In this document: one piece after another, positions 35,601 through 46,490 of the stretch
How positions within the stretch are numbered: position 1 is the first letter of the stretch
Layout: the number at the start of each line of letters is the position of its first letter
Made by a program: the position numbers and the translations under genes
Notes under the pieces: model-generated
What the model was told of the DNA's origin: nothing
Databases searched by the model: none
Seen by the model: the letters and a program-made list of their open reading frames with translations, nothing else
DNA from: Andrena cerasifolii
Lineage: Eukaryota > Arthropoda > Insecta > Hymenoptera > Andrenidae
Direction: 5' to 3'
DNA length: 64,000 nucleotides
Assembly (NCBI RefSeq): GCF_050908995.1
Contig: NC_135123.1
Location: 10,478,001-10,542,000, forward strand

Positions 35601-37946
35601 AGAGTAATTAGGAAATTTATTACACGTTGTACTTCAAGCGGAAGTTGATTAGTGGGAGTAGCTTTTCATGGACAACCACGAGGAAAAGGGAAAGCAAGCG
35701 GTGGCTATTTTTTTTATTTAAAATAAAAGCAAGGTGCCCATTGCTACCAGCGCGTGAGAAATGGTACTTCAAACCACTCTTCCGCTTTATAGTCATTCTG
35801 AATCGCGAGAAGTCCGGGTTAACAACGTCTAGGAGTGCCGACGGTCATCACAATACAGTTTTGTCAACGAGCTTTTCTCATTATTTTTACCGCTTTCGTG
35901 AAAGCTGCCAGTTGATGAAATCATCCTTTCGCGACAGGCGACCCTTTTATCCCTTTGATGTCGGGCGCGTGGGCGCGTGACACGATTACCAATTTTTTAA
36001 CAAGTTAATTCGTGCAGGAAGATTTTCTGTTACTGCGCCGACATACACGCTCGCGGAGGTAAATAATGAATCGTTGTTTGCACCCCCCTATCCAGCCTGC
36101 AAAGCTTCGTTCTAGATAAATATCACCGATGCAGGTACTCCGACGAATTTTTAATCGGGGCGTTTTGCAGCGATCTACGTTAGCGAACATCAATGTTTGA
36201 TTGGAAACGACATGGTGGACGCTGGTGATTTCAGTTTGCTAGCTCTTCGACATCCCCCTCGATATCGAAATCGAACAAATCACCACTAAGAAACAAGCGA
36301 TTTGGTATTTTTTATTCTCTCAAAGAGAGAATAAAAACGCGCAATTTACCGTGGCGCAAAGTGATGGTACATATCGATGGCCTAGTGCACAAACATGTCC
36401 ACTTTTTGTGAAATTTTAGTTTGTATGCCTGTTTCATTTTGCTGTATAAAAATCACATTTGTATCTACTTCGCGCCAGAAATTATATTTCTGCTCAAACG
36501 CGGGTTTTTTCCGAAAACGCTAAGGGTCCACATAAGTCTGAATAATGTCCCATCAGTTAATGTATTGTAAGATCGAGTGTCAGCGAGAGTAGCTTTCGCG
36601 CAGGCGTGTCTAAAAGCTTCTAAGCCGGCAGAATGTTCTTAAATACGCGGCGAAATGAACGAAGGGTCTCAGGTGCGGCACAGATATACGTGTAGGCAAT
36701 GCTTCCCGATCAGAGCACCTCGTTAATTAACCCTCCAAGTGCAGCCCGCGGCGTAAACTACAATCCCGTAAGCGACATCGACCCAATGTGGCTACCAATC
36801 CAGGCTATCCTAACGTACTGTAATTGAAACATCAGGGGCAACTTGGAACACCCAGCTGAACTTTATAGCGGAGCTTTGCAGACGAAATGTTTCACGCTGC
36901 TTGGAAACTACATTCTTTTAGAGGACATTTTTGCATCAGTGCCCCTTGAAAGTAGGAATAGTGACTTTCTTCATTCCATGGGGATTACAATGATTCCCTT
37001 CCTTTATAGCTTCTTACCTTTTTGCCTTTTACCATTTATTTTTTTATTACATTCTAGACCCAATGTCCTTTGGATGTCTGACAGGTATTCTCTGACAGAT
37101 CTGTTATTATTGCTCGATGTACCTACCTGTACAGAGTAGCAAAGTTCAATTGCCTTGGGTGTTGTAAGAATGATCGTTTTTTCTTCTTCTGTTAAGCATT
37201 ATTTGTTAAGAAAATGTCCACGTAATCCAAGCGTCACGATTGTTTAAAGAACCTCCATAAGAAATCAAGCGGGGTGTATTTCCCTGCACAGATGACTCGC
37301 GCGATCTCACGAAGCTACGGGCTAGCTGTAAAATTGTAATATTTAAATGAATTGACCAAGCCAACAGAATTTCGACGGAAAATATGGCTGTCCCCGTCGA
37401 ATGCAAATTCCGCCGTGGCTCTGTTTACAATTTATCTCGAAAGAAACGCGGAGCAGGTGAAATTTAAATATTCAAAGTTCAACATTCCCGGCGTGCGCAT
37501 TATAAAACGTTGCGCTTTCGAGACAGCAGTGGTCATATTTTAAAAAGTGGGCTCTTAATCGTAGAGAATTTACTAGCAAACTGACGAAATTCTTCAAGCA
37601 TAAATCGTTCGTTACCATCAGTAACGATTCTTTCTTGAGTACCTAACTTCTCAAGATTGTTTAACACAACGATACCGTATAAGATATACAAAAAGATAGT
37701 GAATTTAGGAATATATGAAAGTAGGTACCTACCAGTTGCCAGGCAAATTGATACGTTTTTCAGTTTTCATTTTTTTTTCATTTTTGAATGAATTCATTAC
37801 TTAATAACAAATGTGCTAAAATATACTTTGGTCCTTCCTCTTTAGTATATTGCAAGTGGAAAGTTGAGAAAATACATACAAAATAAAGGAAAAAATGTTA
37901 TTTGGATATAAGCAAAGTGTATCAATTTCCTTTGAGGCATGTTGAT
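35601..37946. other. Non-coding stretch with a perfect short hairpin
   Basis: TTTTTATTCTCTC and GAGAGAATAAAAA form a 13-bp perfect hairpin with a 3-base loop near 36309-36337, too short for a microRNA precursor. Frames of 60-117 codons have no support. Confidence 0.35.
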
Positions 37947-38056
37947 TAGGGTGCGCCTAGTGCGGAAAAGGTGTCTTTGTGGAAGACAAATCGAGGCCAC
38001 TTTTCCCCACTAGACCGTGTCGGGTATTGAAAATTTGGGTTTTTCAGCTCACCCTA
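37947..38056. mobile_element. Very short hAT MITE
   Basis: It is 110 bp with ends TAGGGTGCGCC and GCTCACCCTA. Flanks are ATGTTGAT (37939-37946) and ATGCTGAT (38057-38064), 7 of 8 matching, as expected for an aged hAT duplication. Inner blocks CTAGTGCGGAAAAGGTG and CACTTTTCCCCACTAG also pair. Confidence 0.75.
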
Positions 38057-38822
38057 ATGCTGATACATTTGTAAAATCTCTGTTTAACGAATAACTAGTA
38101 AATTTGAGAAAGACATTTCAGTTTTAATAGGAATCCGATAAATTTTCTCTGCTGGATTTCACATTTATACATCAGTTTGTTTATAAAAGTCGAGAAAATA
38201 TTATATAATGAAAATCAGAAAGGTGAAACCGCGCTATTAACGAATGGCACCTACGCGAACGGGTAAGAGTTCACCAGTGACGTTTATATGCTTATAGAGA
38301 TGGAGATTATAATTTTAAACGAACTGCCCATTGAATAACCTCTCGCTGAATGCCTAATAGCGTCGGGGTTAATGCATGATTCACGCATGCTGGAGATTGT
38401 CAAATTCGTGCCCCATTCTAATTAGAATGCATCGCCTCCTATTTCCCTATTTCCCTTCACTTCCTCATACACCTTACACCTTGTTATCTGCCTTCGCATC
38501 TACCTGCACCTTCTACTTCCCCTTCATTTTGTGTTTAAACATATCCTCCGGAAATATTGCTTAAACCGTTCGAATCTGATTGTAACCAGTGCTCGCACTT
38601 AATCGCAATACCATAAAATCGTATGGCCACTACGGTTGGCGCGTCTGCTGGGTTTGAAAATAATCCAGAGCTCTTATTTTACTCCTTTTAGTTAAAATGT
38701 ATTATCTGGCATTTTTGCATTTTTCAAGATATGTTGAAATATTTGAAGTTCCACGCGTCCTTTACCTTTTAAGCAGAGTTAGAAAACGTGCTTCGTAGAG
38801 ATCTAGAAACAGTCTCATGTAT
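38057..38822. other. AT-rich non-coding stretch
   Basis: No exon recognised. A 62-codon plus frame at 38376-38564 sits in pyrimidine-rich DNA without signals. Confidence 0.4.
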
Positions 38823-38826
38823 TTAA

Positions 38827-39567
38827 GGGATAATACCACTGTAGAGCCCCGAAAGGCAGTCTGATTTTAAGAATTTTTTTATGCGAGTATAGTGACTGGA
38901 ATACAAAACTTGTTTGAAGCTCTTTATTCTACACACCTTGAAGTATGATCACAATTTTTAAAAAAAATTTTTAATCTAAAATGACGACGCCACAACTCAG
39001 CAAAAGAAGCTTTTTCTGAAAAAAAAAAACAGTGTTCCGCGGTCGGAAAGATTTCTCCTTCAATTTTTTACCTAGAACAAAAAACCGAATTTTTTTGAGT
39101 CCTTTATAAGATTATCTCGGTAAGAACACGAATAAATTAAAAAATACTGATTTTTGTAAGAATGGTGCGTAATTGAACAAAACACGGAACTGCCACAACC
39201 TCGAAATTGTTGAGACGTTTTGTTCAACCGCGTACCATTCTTACAAAAAACAGTATTTTTTAATTTCCTCGTTTACTTCCCGAGATAATCTTATACAGAA
39301 CTCAACAATTTTTTATTTTTTCTTCTAGGTCAAAAATTGAAGGAAAAATCTTTCTGGCCGCGGAACACTGTTTTTCAGAAGAAGCTTTGTTTATTGAGCT
39401 GTGGCGCCGCCATTTTGTATTAAAAAAAATGAAACAAAAAATTGGGATCATGCTTGAAAGTACTTACAATAAAAGCCTTCAAACAGATTTTGTATTCCAT
39501 TCACTATACTGGCTTAAAAATTCTCAAAATCAAGCTCCATCTCCGGGCTCTACAGTGGCATTACCCC
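38827..39567. mobile_element. Long-palindrome element with TTAA duplication (GG-ended)
   Basis: TTAA flanks the element at 38823-38826 and 39568-39571. The ends are GGGATAATACCACTGTAGAG and the complement CTCTACAGTGGCATTACCCC. Almost the whole 741 bp folds back on itself: CGCGGTCGGAAAGATTTCTC pairs with AAATCTTTCTGGCCGCGG, and GTAAGAATGGTGCG pairs with CGTACCATTCTTAC around the centre near 39190. The GG end with TTAA fits Kolobok-like elements better than piggyBac. It has no transposase. Confidence 0.88.
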
Positions 39568-39571
39568 TTAA

Positions 39572-42500
39572 CCTAACTGCTTTTCAGATGGTGTAGAATA
39601 TCCAATTTGAAACATTTAATTAATTACTACGTTAATAATACATTATCTGCCGGTACACCTATTAAAAAAATGATATTAAGCTGTTACGAAATAATGATAA
39701 CATAAAAGCTAGATAGAACATTTTAATTAAGGAGGGCAGTATTGATATAGAAAAGTATTCACATCAAATTTCTGTGGGAAATGGTAAAATTCGAATATAA
39801 TTCAAATAGGTGAAGTTGATCTTTATTGATCTTCCCAACCGTATTAATTCTGTCTCTATTATTAGTTTGCTTTTCTGCCCTCTTTTTTCTTTTCTCGCGA
39901 CCCCCTCCCTTTATCCTTTTTACGCCCCAGTGTCCTAGTATTTTTTTTTCTCTCCTCTTCACACTTATTTCCCGTTTTAATAACCCACTGCCGGTAGGTC
40001 CCTTTGCCCTCGTGATTTTCCCGATATTTCCATCGACGCGTTCATTCCCTATTCTCCCTGCCGTTTATTATTGCGCAAACGTTCATACGCGCGCATATAT
40101 CTGCCTGAATAATACAGATATTTACAGACAGCGGGGTGACATTTACGTGCATATGCATCGATGGCTCGTATTATAAACGAGGCGAATGGTCATTAGTCCC
40201 TGCTATTCGGATATCCAACTATGCCAAGTATCTCAACCACGGGGCTTTGTTTTCAAACTCTCGCCGGTGTATTAAAAATTCCCGGGGCTGAATATTCCCG
40301 TCAAATTACCCGAGCATCTGAATTTTAACGAATCACCGCGCTTCGGGTTCGTAATGCGCAAAGTACAGAGAGATATTCACGGCACGCGCTTTCGCGCAAA
40401 TTTCACGTCAACGTCCCATGACTTGTGCTTCGTGAAATAGGTATGCTCCCCGTCAATTTCTTAGATGTCACTTGCACCCCCTTTTAAATGGAAACGCTAT
40501 CTTTTCATGATTGCCACTTCGGGATGTCCCCTAAGAAACACACTTGATATGCACCCCTTTATCAAGCACCCCGGTCCAAAACCCTCAGGCGTATAAACCA
40601 CCGAAAGTGTCTTCCAAGGGTTCATAAAGACATCAATCATTCGCCGTCCCATATTCCCGCAATATGTTTTCGCCGGTTCTCCGAGGCACCGTGGACAAAG
40701 TACTCGGCGCTGGTTAAAGTTCGCCCGAACGTTTTAAGAACGCCCTCCGTATATTGTTTACGCGATAACTAGCTGCAGCCGTTTGTAGGTGAGCGCGGCT
40801 GGGGCTGCCACCATATATCCCGGGAATGAGCGGCAAACTTTTATCTCTGCCCGCGTGATGTATCAGCGGTGTCGGGGGCTGCTCCCCGTGCGCCTGCTCG
40901 CGCGACGTATGGCGTGCACAGCTACCACGCCGGTGGAAGAGGTGGCTTTTTGTCCTTGGGCGCCTCTTGCCTTCTGCGAGCGCGTCTTTGTCCGTCTGCC
41001 CGCTGTCTGTGCCCGCGGACTTCTCCCTTATGTATGGCCGGAGTTCTCCGCCGTTCCCTGCCTCCTCCTCGCGTGTTCCCGTCTTCCAGCAACAATACCA
41101 AGCCTCGCTGCCTCGAGGAGAACTGCCTCGCGAATAACTTTCGCGCTCCGCGATCAAACTGCGGCTTGGGAGGAGGATCCCTGCTCGCTTCGGCACCTCT
41201 GGCGCGTCCACTCGCGCTGACGAGGAGACCTCGCCTGGCCGAAAATTCGGCAGAATCTTCTTTCTGCAATAATTCACTCCGAACGGACGAAATCGTCTAC
41301 CAAAGTTATTTCCTCGCTTCTTTAATATTCGAACGGGATGATTTCAACTTGACGCAGCTGTGTAAAAAATGGTAGCTTCGGGTATTAGTTTCCGAAATAT
41401 TAATAAAAAATTATTGTTCATTTTTTTTACAAATTAGTTTTTCCAACTGCGTACAGGTAGCCCCGGGGGATCCACCCTGCCCTCACCCTCCACAATTTGT
41501 TCTACGGACAGTTGGACGCGTGCCCCTCAGGCGCCTAAAAGGCACTCGTATTTAGCCGAAATTCAAAGCCAATTTTCTCGAAAATGAAGCGCGATATTAA
41601 AAAAAATTGTATTGTATATTTTCGTCTTATTTTGGCCTGTAGAATCACCCCCCTTGATTATTGACTATCAATAAAGTAATAGGTGGATCCGCGGTATTAT
41701 ACCCTGAATAATAGGATGGATCTTATCCGCAAGTTTCTGGTTCAAATCTCCAAACTCACATCGGGTCGCTACCATGGTTTACGCGCCCCCTGCACTGATC
41801 TAGCCCCAACCAATACTAATACCCGGGACAAGGTGGAAAGTGGAATGCGTTGTGTCGGAATAAGTCAACAGAAATACTAAAAGTTTTTTACTAATATCTC
41901 GGGAAGTAATAAATTCCCGAAGCAACAATTTTAGATTTAAGGGCCACACACCCTCCCCCTCAAACCTCGTGACGATCGGCCACTGGGGCCATTCGGAAGA
42001 ACAGTCAAACTGATTGGTCGACGCAGAAGTAAGCTTCGCGCACACATTCGGATTGTGGCGTGCAGCTCTTTTTCTACTCAAGACCGCCGAGCGGAAAACT
42101 ACGAATGTAATGACCTGTTATTAAAGTTGATTCGATCAATGCAGGTATCGTGACTTACGAGCTGGTATGTATGCGGTATCGACGCGCGACTCATGACGGC
42201 TAGAATCCTAATGACTCGGACAGATTATGAATAACGCGTGGCCGTTGCGTGCGCCGGCATTGCTCTGCATTAACTAACGGAAATGCATAGGGAATTGCAT
42301 TTTCGTTTACAGTGCTGCATAACGAGCCGGCGGTGCTTGTGAATGTGGAAATGGAGAAACAGAAAAGAGAGATTAGATGGCTATCTGTAATATCATTCCG
42401 CTAACTGCCTCCGCCACTTCCCGCGAGAACTTTATATTTTCTTTCGAGATCTCACGACTATTTTTGCCGCGAGTTGTGCCGAAGAACTGGCGAAATTTCT

Positions 42501-42828
42501 TTGCGCTTCTGTCTGACAATGTTGATTTAAATGAGGACAGTTACTGGTGTCAGAAGCACGAATTTAACGAATGAACGGCTTCGAAACCATTTGCACCATG
42601 TTTACGTGCGAAATCGGGTGAGATGCGTAGGTAGTTACGAATAAGGGTTGTTCGAACGAAATATAAAATTTTGGACGGCGCGTAAACCTTTAGGTTGCGT
42701 GTGAATTGAGGAGTCCTGGTAGAAAACACTGTAAGTGCCAAAATTGAAAAAAAAAATTTATCGGGAAATGTTGTACGTGCCAATGGTAATACCCTAGCAT
42801 CGAATTTGAATTTTGGCACTTAGGGAAG
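39572..42828. other. Non-coding stretch with a GC-rich island at 40700-41300
   Basis: In the island, frames are open on both strands over the same bases (187, 143, 168 and 115 codons), so openness reflects low stop density rather than coding. No exon boundary pair or domain was found. The rest is ordinary intron-like DNA. Confidence 0.4.
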
Positions 42829-42845
42829 ACCGGGGCCGAAAAAGT
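42829..42845 (+). mobile_element. Solo copy of the GGGGAGACCGGGGC terminus
   Basis: GGGAAGACCGGGGCCGAA resembles the left end of the 43547-46220 element in direct orientation. No second end was found, so it is the relic of a related insertion or a deleted copy. Confidence 0.4.
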
Positions 42846-43199
42846 TTGAAGTCGAATAAAATTTTTCCCTTTCAATAAAAATAAAAAAATTTATAAGTGA
42901 CGAATAGCAATACTTAAAATAAACTTAAAGTATATTAAAATTCAACTTGAAAAGAAAATGCCAAAACAAAAATTGAAATAAAGTACGAGTTTTAATGAAG
43001 GATATAATTATAAAATTAAATTTATTAGAACTTTTTAACTATTTAAACTATTTTTTTTAAATATATTTCATCAATAAATTTATTTATATATTCTTCATAC
43101 AATGAAGAATAAAGTAAAATGGATATTACGTTGACTACAATATTCCAATTCCAATATTTCGACTTTGTAATCATTGTAATATCTCTTTAGCTTAGTTTT

Positions 43200-43478
43200 T
43201 CATTGTAATATTATAACAATTTCGTTAAATGAACGTGGATTAATATTTAAAATATTAAAATCCTCCATCCCTGTGATAATGTATTTTTCATTGGGGTTTT
43301 CATCGCGTTGATGGTGACATTCTACTGAACAAAACTTCCAATCGATTGTATCGAAGTACGAATCCATTGGAACGCAATTGTTCTCGATTTTAATTAAATT
43401 CTTATCACTTACAAAAGGCAAAACTGGTGCCAATATCCGCGCGTAATTATCCACGCAATAAGCATGTAAGGCGAATAA
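43200..43478 (-). CDS. Candidate unidentified protein fragment
   Basis: The minus frame reads about 92 codons to TGA at 43200. Its peptide looks like real protein: LFALHAYCVDNYARILAPVL, KIENNCVPMDSYFDTIDWKF, CSVECHHQRDENPNEKYI. It lies in AT-rich DNA between a solo transposon terminus (42829) and the complete element starting at 43547. It may therefore be the tail of a transposon-encoded protein or of a captured gene. There is no methionine start in a good context and no acceptor I can fix. I do not recognise the family. Confidence 0.3.
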   Translation of the reverse strand, partial: LFALHAYCVDNYARILAPVLPFVSDKNLIKIENNCVPMDSYFDTIDWKFCSVECHHQRDENPNEKYIITGMEDFNILNINPRSFNEIVIILQ

Positions 43479-44565
43479 TGTTTAAACTCCAATTGTATTA
43501 TCAAAGTGCAACCAAATCATCGACATAGCGGCAGAAAATACGAGTAGGGGAGACCGGGGCTAAAAGTTCCGGGGGTAAGTTGTTCCGACGGCTCTATCTT
43601 CAAAATAAAAAGAGCGTTGTACTTTAAATTATTTTTTCCGTGTGAGTTGATCACGCTACTCTGTCGCCCACTTTAATAGCGTCCGCGACAGCGAATTGTG
43701 TGGTTGTAAGCAAGGACCTATTAGTCGCGTACCAGATAAGTAAAAATTTTTCTATCATTACTTTTTGGTCTATTTCAATTATTTAACGTCGATATTATAG
43801 ATTGAATCGTTCTTATGGATCAAATGACATTTAAGAACATGGTGTAATAGTGTTTATCGTTTGAATACATGTATAAGCAGAATAGTCTTTGAAATTGCTA
43901 CATGTGTCGGTAGGGGCTAGTTGTTACCGTGACTTGGGGCACGTTGTTACCGTAAAAACTTGCCCTGCCGCAAATAGGTCTGTGAAGATAGCACCCCCAA
44001 ATTCGATTTTTTAAAAAAACTCAAAGGCATTCGTTTGTTCATCGTATGCCCATGTTTTCCCATAAAAAAATTTCGTTTGCCCACCCTTCAAAAAAAAATT
44101 ATGGCAAAAAAAAATTTTCATCAGCACCCCCATGAAAACGTTTTAATGATTTATCGGTGGGAAATGATTGTCCTTCGTTTGCCCACGTTTGCCCATAAAA
44201 AAATTTTTTTTTGCCCACCCTCCAAAAAAAGTTATGAACAAAATAAAAAATTTGTCTTCATCACCCATCATGAATGTATTTCAATTTTTTAATAGAAGGA
44301 TACGAATGTACCCGACCTGGCCACGTTTGCCCACTCTCAGATTTCATTTGCCCACCCTCCAGAATTTAAATAAAAAATAAAAACCTCGAAAAGAAGGGTA
44401 CAGGTGAAGCGATCGCGTTAAAGTTCGATTTTTCTGGAAAATATTATCGAAATCGTTCTTTCAACGATACAGTTCATTAGTTTAGATGTAGAAGAGATTT
44501 GCCCATGCATTAATTTCGTATGCCCACCCTCCAGAATCGAATTATTAATAAAGATAGCCAAGAAG

Positions 44566-44731
44566 TGCGTCGTTGGAAAGAATTCGAGACTATCGCAGAC
44601 ATCTGTTTACGTTTCGGCAGTGGCACTCGGCGCTGCTACCCTTTAGGGTATCAACGCTGCGTGTCGTCATCGAACGTGCCGAAACGTAAACAGATGTCTG
44701 CGATACCCTCGAATTCCTTCCAACGACGCAC
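44566..44731. repeat. Long hairpin inside the core of the 43975-45732 element
   Basis: CGCAGACATCTGTTTACGTT with its flanks GTGCGTCGTTGGAA and GAATTCGAG is repeated inverted (AACGTAAACAGATGTCTGCG, CTCGAATTCCTTCCAACGACGCAC). This gives a stem of about 55 bp with a loop of about 50 bases. It may be an extension of the terminal arms or a separate small insertion. Confidence 0.8.
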
Positions 44732-44894
44732 GAAAGTCAGTCGGTCTACAGAGTTCGGACGCAACTCTTGCAAGACCGTGCATTCATTTACGGTTTGTGA
44801 AGTAACTGTGAGATTATATTATTTTCCGTTGTGCGATATCATTGCGGTAATTAGTGAAAAATGACTAGAAAACCACTCTGGTGATATTCTGCAC

Positions 44895-45027
44895 ATGCTG
44901 CAGATGTGTGAAAAGTGTGAAGTGTTCGATGAGCGATACAAATTGAAGTGTCGTTCGAATAAAGTGAGAAAGAAGTGTGTGCAACATTTCTTGGATAACA
45001 TGTCACCAAACACCTTCAACCTTTACG
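44895..45027 (+). CDS. Candidate captured first coding exon, Cys-rich
   Basis: An ATG at 44895 opens the peptide MLQMCEKCEVFDERYKLKCR, SNKVRKKCVQHFLDNMSPNT, FNLYG. It stops at a strong donor, TTTACG then GTAAGTACAA at 45028. If unspliced, the frame ends five codons later. It has a CxxC pair with further Cys residues at about 7-8 residue spacing and many Lys/Arg, which could bind zinc or nucleic acid; I do not recognise a family. Upstream lies a promoter-like tract with an initiator-like TCAGTCGGTC (44747-44756). The frame is also open upstream to 44865, so this may be an internal exon. It lies wholly inside the transposon core, unlike both arms. Confidence 0.4.
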
Positions 45028-45090
45028 GTAAGTACAATTGATTTTGATAATTCATTCGGGAAAAAACGAACGGAAAGGTATTCGGTTCAA

Positions 45091-45436
45091 CGGGTACCGC
45101 ACTTCTTGGCTATCTTTATTAATAATTCGATTCTGGAGGGTGGGCATACGAAATTAATGGATGGACAAATCTCTTCTACATCTGGACAAACGATATGCAT
45201 CGTTGAAAGAACGATTTTGATAATATTTTCCAGAAAAATCGAACTTTAACGCGATCGCTTTAACGGGTACCGCACTTCTTGGCTATCTTCGTTAATAATT
45301 CGATTCTGAAGGGTGGGCATACGGAATTAATGGATGGGCAAATCTCTTCTACATCTAAACTAACGAATTGCACTGTTGAACGAACGATTTTGATAATATT
45401 TTCGAGAATAATCGAACTTTAACGCGATCGCTTCAT
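45091..45436. repeat. 173-bp tandem duplication in the right arm
   Basis: CGGGTACCGCACTTCTTGGC at 45091 recurs at 45264 (period 173), followed in both by GAGGGTGGGCATACG-like and AACTTTAACGCGATCGCTT blocks. The left arm has only one copy. Confidence 0.85.
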
Positions 45437-46285
45437 CTATACCCATGTTTTCGCGGTTTTTATTTTTTATTTAAATTCTGGAGGGTGGGCAAATGAAATC
45501 TGAGAGTGGGCAAACGTGGCCAGATCGGGTATATTCGTATCCTTCTATTAAAAAATTGAAATGCATTCATGATGGGTGATGAAGACAAATTTTTTATTTT
45601 GTTCATAACTTTTTTTTGAAGGGTGGGCATAAAAAAAATTTTTATGGGCAAACGTGGGCAAATGATGGACAAACGAATGCCGTTGAGTTTTTCCAAAAAT
45701 TCGAATTTGGGGATGCTATCGTCACAGACCTACCGCAAATGTATAAATTGTTTCCGCTGTGCTTTAAGATGCGAACATATGAATGAAAGGCGGAAAGGGA
45801 CACGACTTCGATCGAAGTTATGCGCAAAGATAAATAAAAACTGTCGCTTTTGGTTTTCTTTTAAAGATAATACATTTTTGTTGGTCCGAACCTTCATAAA
45901 TAACCATTATTAATAAAATTCTGCTTTACTTCATTAGAAAATGAAATATTTCATTGAAAGGCAACTCTTATATCATAGTAACAACTTACCCCAATGCGAT
46001 AACAACTTGCCCCATATAGGGGTAAGAAGTTCCGCTTCGATCAGCCACAAATAAATTACTTTCTATGGGAAACCTATTACAATATATTAAACACAAGCTT
46101 AAAATCAGAAGATATAATAAATTTAACAAGAAATTAGTCAATAGTGAAGAGAATAACTACATTATTTTCCAATCATTTTTATGGTTTATCGAAATCGGAA
46201 CTTTTAGCCCCGGCCTCCCCTACGTCAACGTTTATGTAAAATGAACTATGTACTTACTGCATTCTATTAAGTTTCTATTATAATT

Positions 46286-46490
46286 AATTTCTATTTTATT
46301 ACAATTAAATTCTGCCCTGTCTTATTAATTTTCTGTTTTAATTAATTTCTATTCTATTCTATTAATTTTCTGCTGTAATTAACGTTTCTTCCATTTTATT
46401 AATTTTCTGTTACAATTAATTGCTATTCCACTCTATTAGCTTTCTGTTACAATTAACATTTACATTTTGTTAATTTCCTGCTCAATGATC
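46286..46490. repeat. 37-bp minisatellite
   Basis: TATTAATTTTCTGTT-NNAATTA recurs at 46323, 46360, 46397 and 46434 with period 37. Diverged units lie on both sides. Confidence 0.85.

Larger units (their letters stand above)
43975..45732. mobile_element. Long-TIR element with unique core, possible gene-capturing (Pack-type) transposon
   Basis: It starts TAGGTCTGTGAAGATAGCA and ends with the near-complement TCACAGACCTA. The arms are about 590 bp each (43975-44568 and 45099-45732) and share blocks such as GCCCACCCTCCAGAATTTAA and GAAGCGATCGCGTTAAAGTT. CCGCAAA lies on both outer sides (43968-43974 and 45733-45739); it extends to 9 bp with one mismatch if TIR bases are counted differently. Arms of this length and a 7-9 bp duplication suggest a Mutator-like (MULE) or hAT element. 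The core, 44569-45090, is unrelated to the arms and holds a hairpin and a candidate exon. No transposase is encoded. Confidence 0.8.
43547..46220. mobile_element. TA-flanked pogo/Tc1-like element, interrupted by a larger insertion
   Basis: The 25-bp ends start GGGGAGACCGGGGCTAAAAG at the left, and the right end is their complement with one change. TA flanks both sides (43545-43546 and 46221-46222). Subterminal repeats of the type GGGGTAAGTTGTTCC, GGGGCACGTTGTTACC and, inverted, AACAACTTGCCCC resemble transposase-binding sites. Without the 43975-45732 insertion the element is about 0.9 kb. A Cys-rich plus frame (KCINCFRCALRCEHMNERRK) resumes after the insertion, but no transposase domain is recognisable. 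Confidence 0.8.

Noticed and set aside
36309..36337. Perfect 13-bp hairpin considered as a microRNA precursor
   Set aside because: The stem is far too short and AT-rich, and no known mature sequence is present.
40714..41277. 187-codon minus frame with 143- and 168-codon plus frames over the same bases
   Set aside because: Openness on both strands reflects GC-rich, stop-poor composition. There are no splice pairs, no domain and no register preference.
41720..41745. tRNA-like GGTTCAAATCTCC arm
   Set aside because: No cloverleaf, acceptor stem or anticodon arm can be built around it. No tRNA was found elsewhere.
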